Origin: Planctomycetota bacterium
Lineage (GTDB): Bacteria > Planctomycetota > SZUA-567
Direction: 5' to 3'
Assembly (NCBI GenBank): GCA_031278535.1
Contig: JAITKH010000022.1
Location: 1 to 5,363 of the forward strand
DNA length: 5,363 nt
Shown: one piece after another, positions 5,256 to 5,363 of the stretch
Position numbering within the stretch: position 1 is the stretch's first letter
Layout of the letters: each line of letters opens with the position of its first letter
Program-made: the position numbers and the translations under genes
Notes under the pieces: model-generated
What the model was told of the DNA's origin: nothing
Database searches by the model: none
What the model saw: the letters and a program-made list of their open reading frames with translations, nothing else

Positions 5256-5262
5256 TCCTTTC
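5256..5262 (-). promoter_or_regulatory. Ribosome site that decides the pilin-like start
   Basis: On the minus strand GAAAGGA ends eight bases before ATG 5247 but only two bases before ATG 5253. The longer frame back to 5304 adds a sequence without pilin character, which would also bury the leader. The start giving MRKGFTFIE is therefore preferred. Confidence 0.65.
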
Positions 5263-5363
5263 GCCCTGAAGCGCCGGAAAACACCGCAAGGCAATCTTTG
5301 CCATCGAACCCGGTGTCGGCCGGGGACTTTGGAATTGGCCGAATATGCGGACCTGCCGGTCTG

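Noticed and set aside
5290..5302. GGCAA-TCT-TTGCC hairpin upstream of the pilin-like gene as a terminator or operator
   Set aside because: Only a five-base stem, no T-run on either side and no promoter elements around it.

Overview
The window comes from a high-GC Gram-negative bacterium. Three things point that way: an autotransporter beta-barrel ending in the outer-membrane Phe signature, a type IV pilin/pseudopilin-like protein, and GC-rich coding sequence throughout. The combination of a xylose-isomerase-like sugar isomerase, a DUF3793-flavodoxin pair, an autotransporter and an isolated pseudopilin fits an anaerobe of the PVC group (Lentisphaerota/Victivallales or Kiritimatiellota type). 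A Desulfovibrio-like bacterium is an alternative. This placement is an inference from gene content, not a measured phylogeny.

Layout: (1) 1-727, plus strand, the 3' part of a sugar phosphate isomerase/epimerase whose start lies outside the window. (2) 728-1088, a gap with no credible gene. Its right end is an AT-rich promoter island with a perfect TTGACA and an A-tract upstream. (3) 1158-1781 and 1828-2271, plus strand, a two-gene unit of a DUF3793 protein and a short-chain flavodoxin. (4) 2361-4129, plus strand, a small autotransporter adhesin-like gene. It carries a nine-G tract just after the start and is split into a passenger frame and a barrel frame by a -1 shift near 3030-3060. (5) 4130-4581, a 452-base convergent gap rich in inverted repeats and without a gene. 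(6) 4582-5247, minus strand, a type IV pilin/pseudopilin-like protein. (7) 5248-5363, the upstream region of the pilin gene, where I see no clear promoter.

Functional links: DUF3793 and flavodoxin look co-transcribed from one promoter. Two nearly identical 16-bp dyads (GTTTTA-N4-TAAAAC) flank a terminator-like hairpin in front of them, which suggests operator or leader control of a low-potential electron carrier. The autotransporter shows two independent features that affect whether a complete surface protein is made: a slippable G tract in the signal-peptide region and the frame break between passenger and barrel. The pilin-like gene faces the autotransporter, and the two are probably separated by a strong hairpin terminator.

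The points most worth checking are the G tract, the frame break and the paired dyads.
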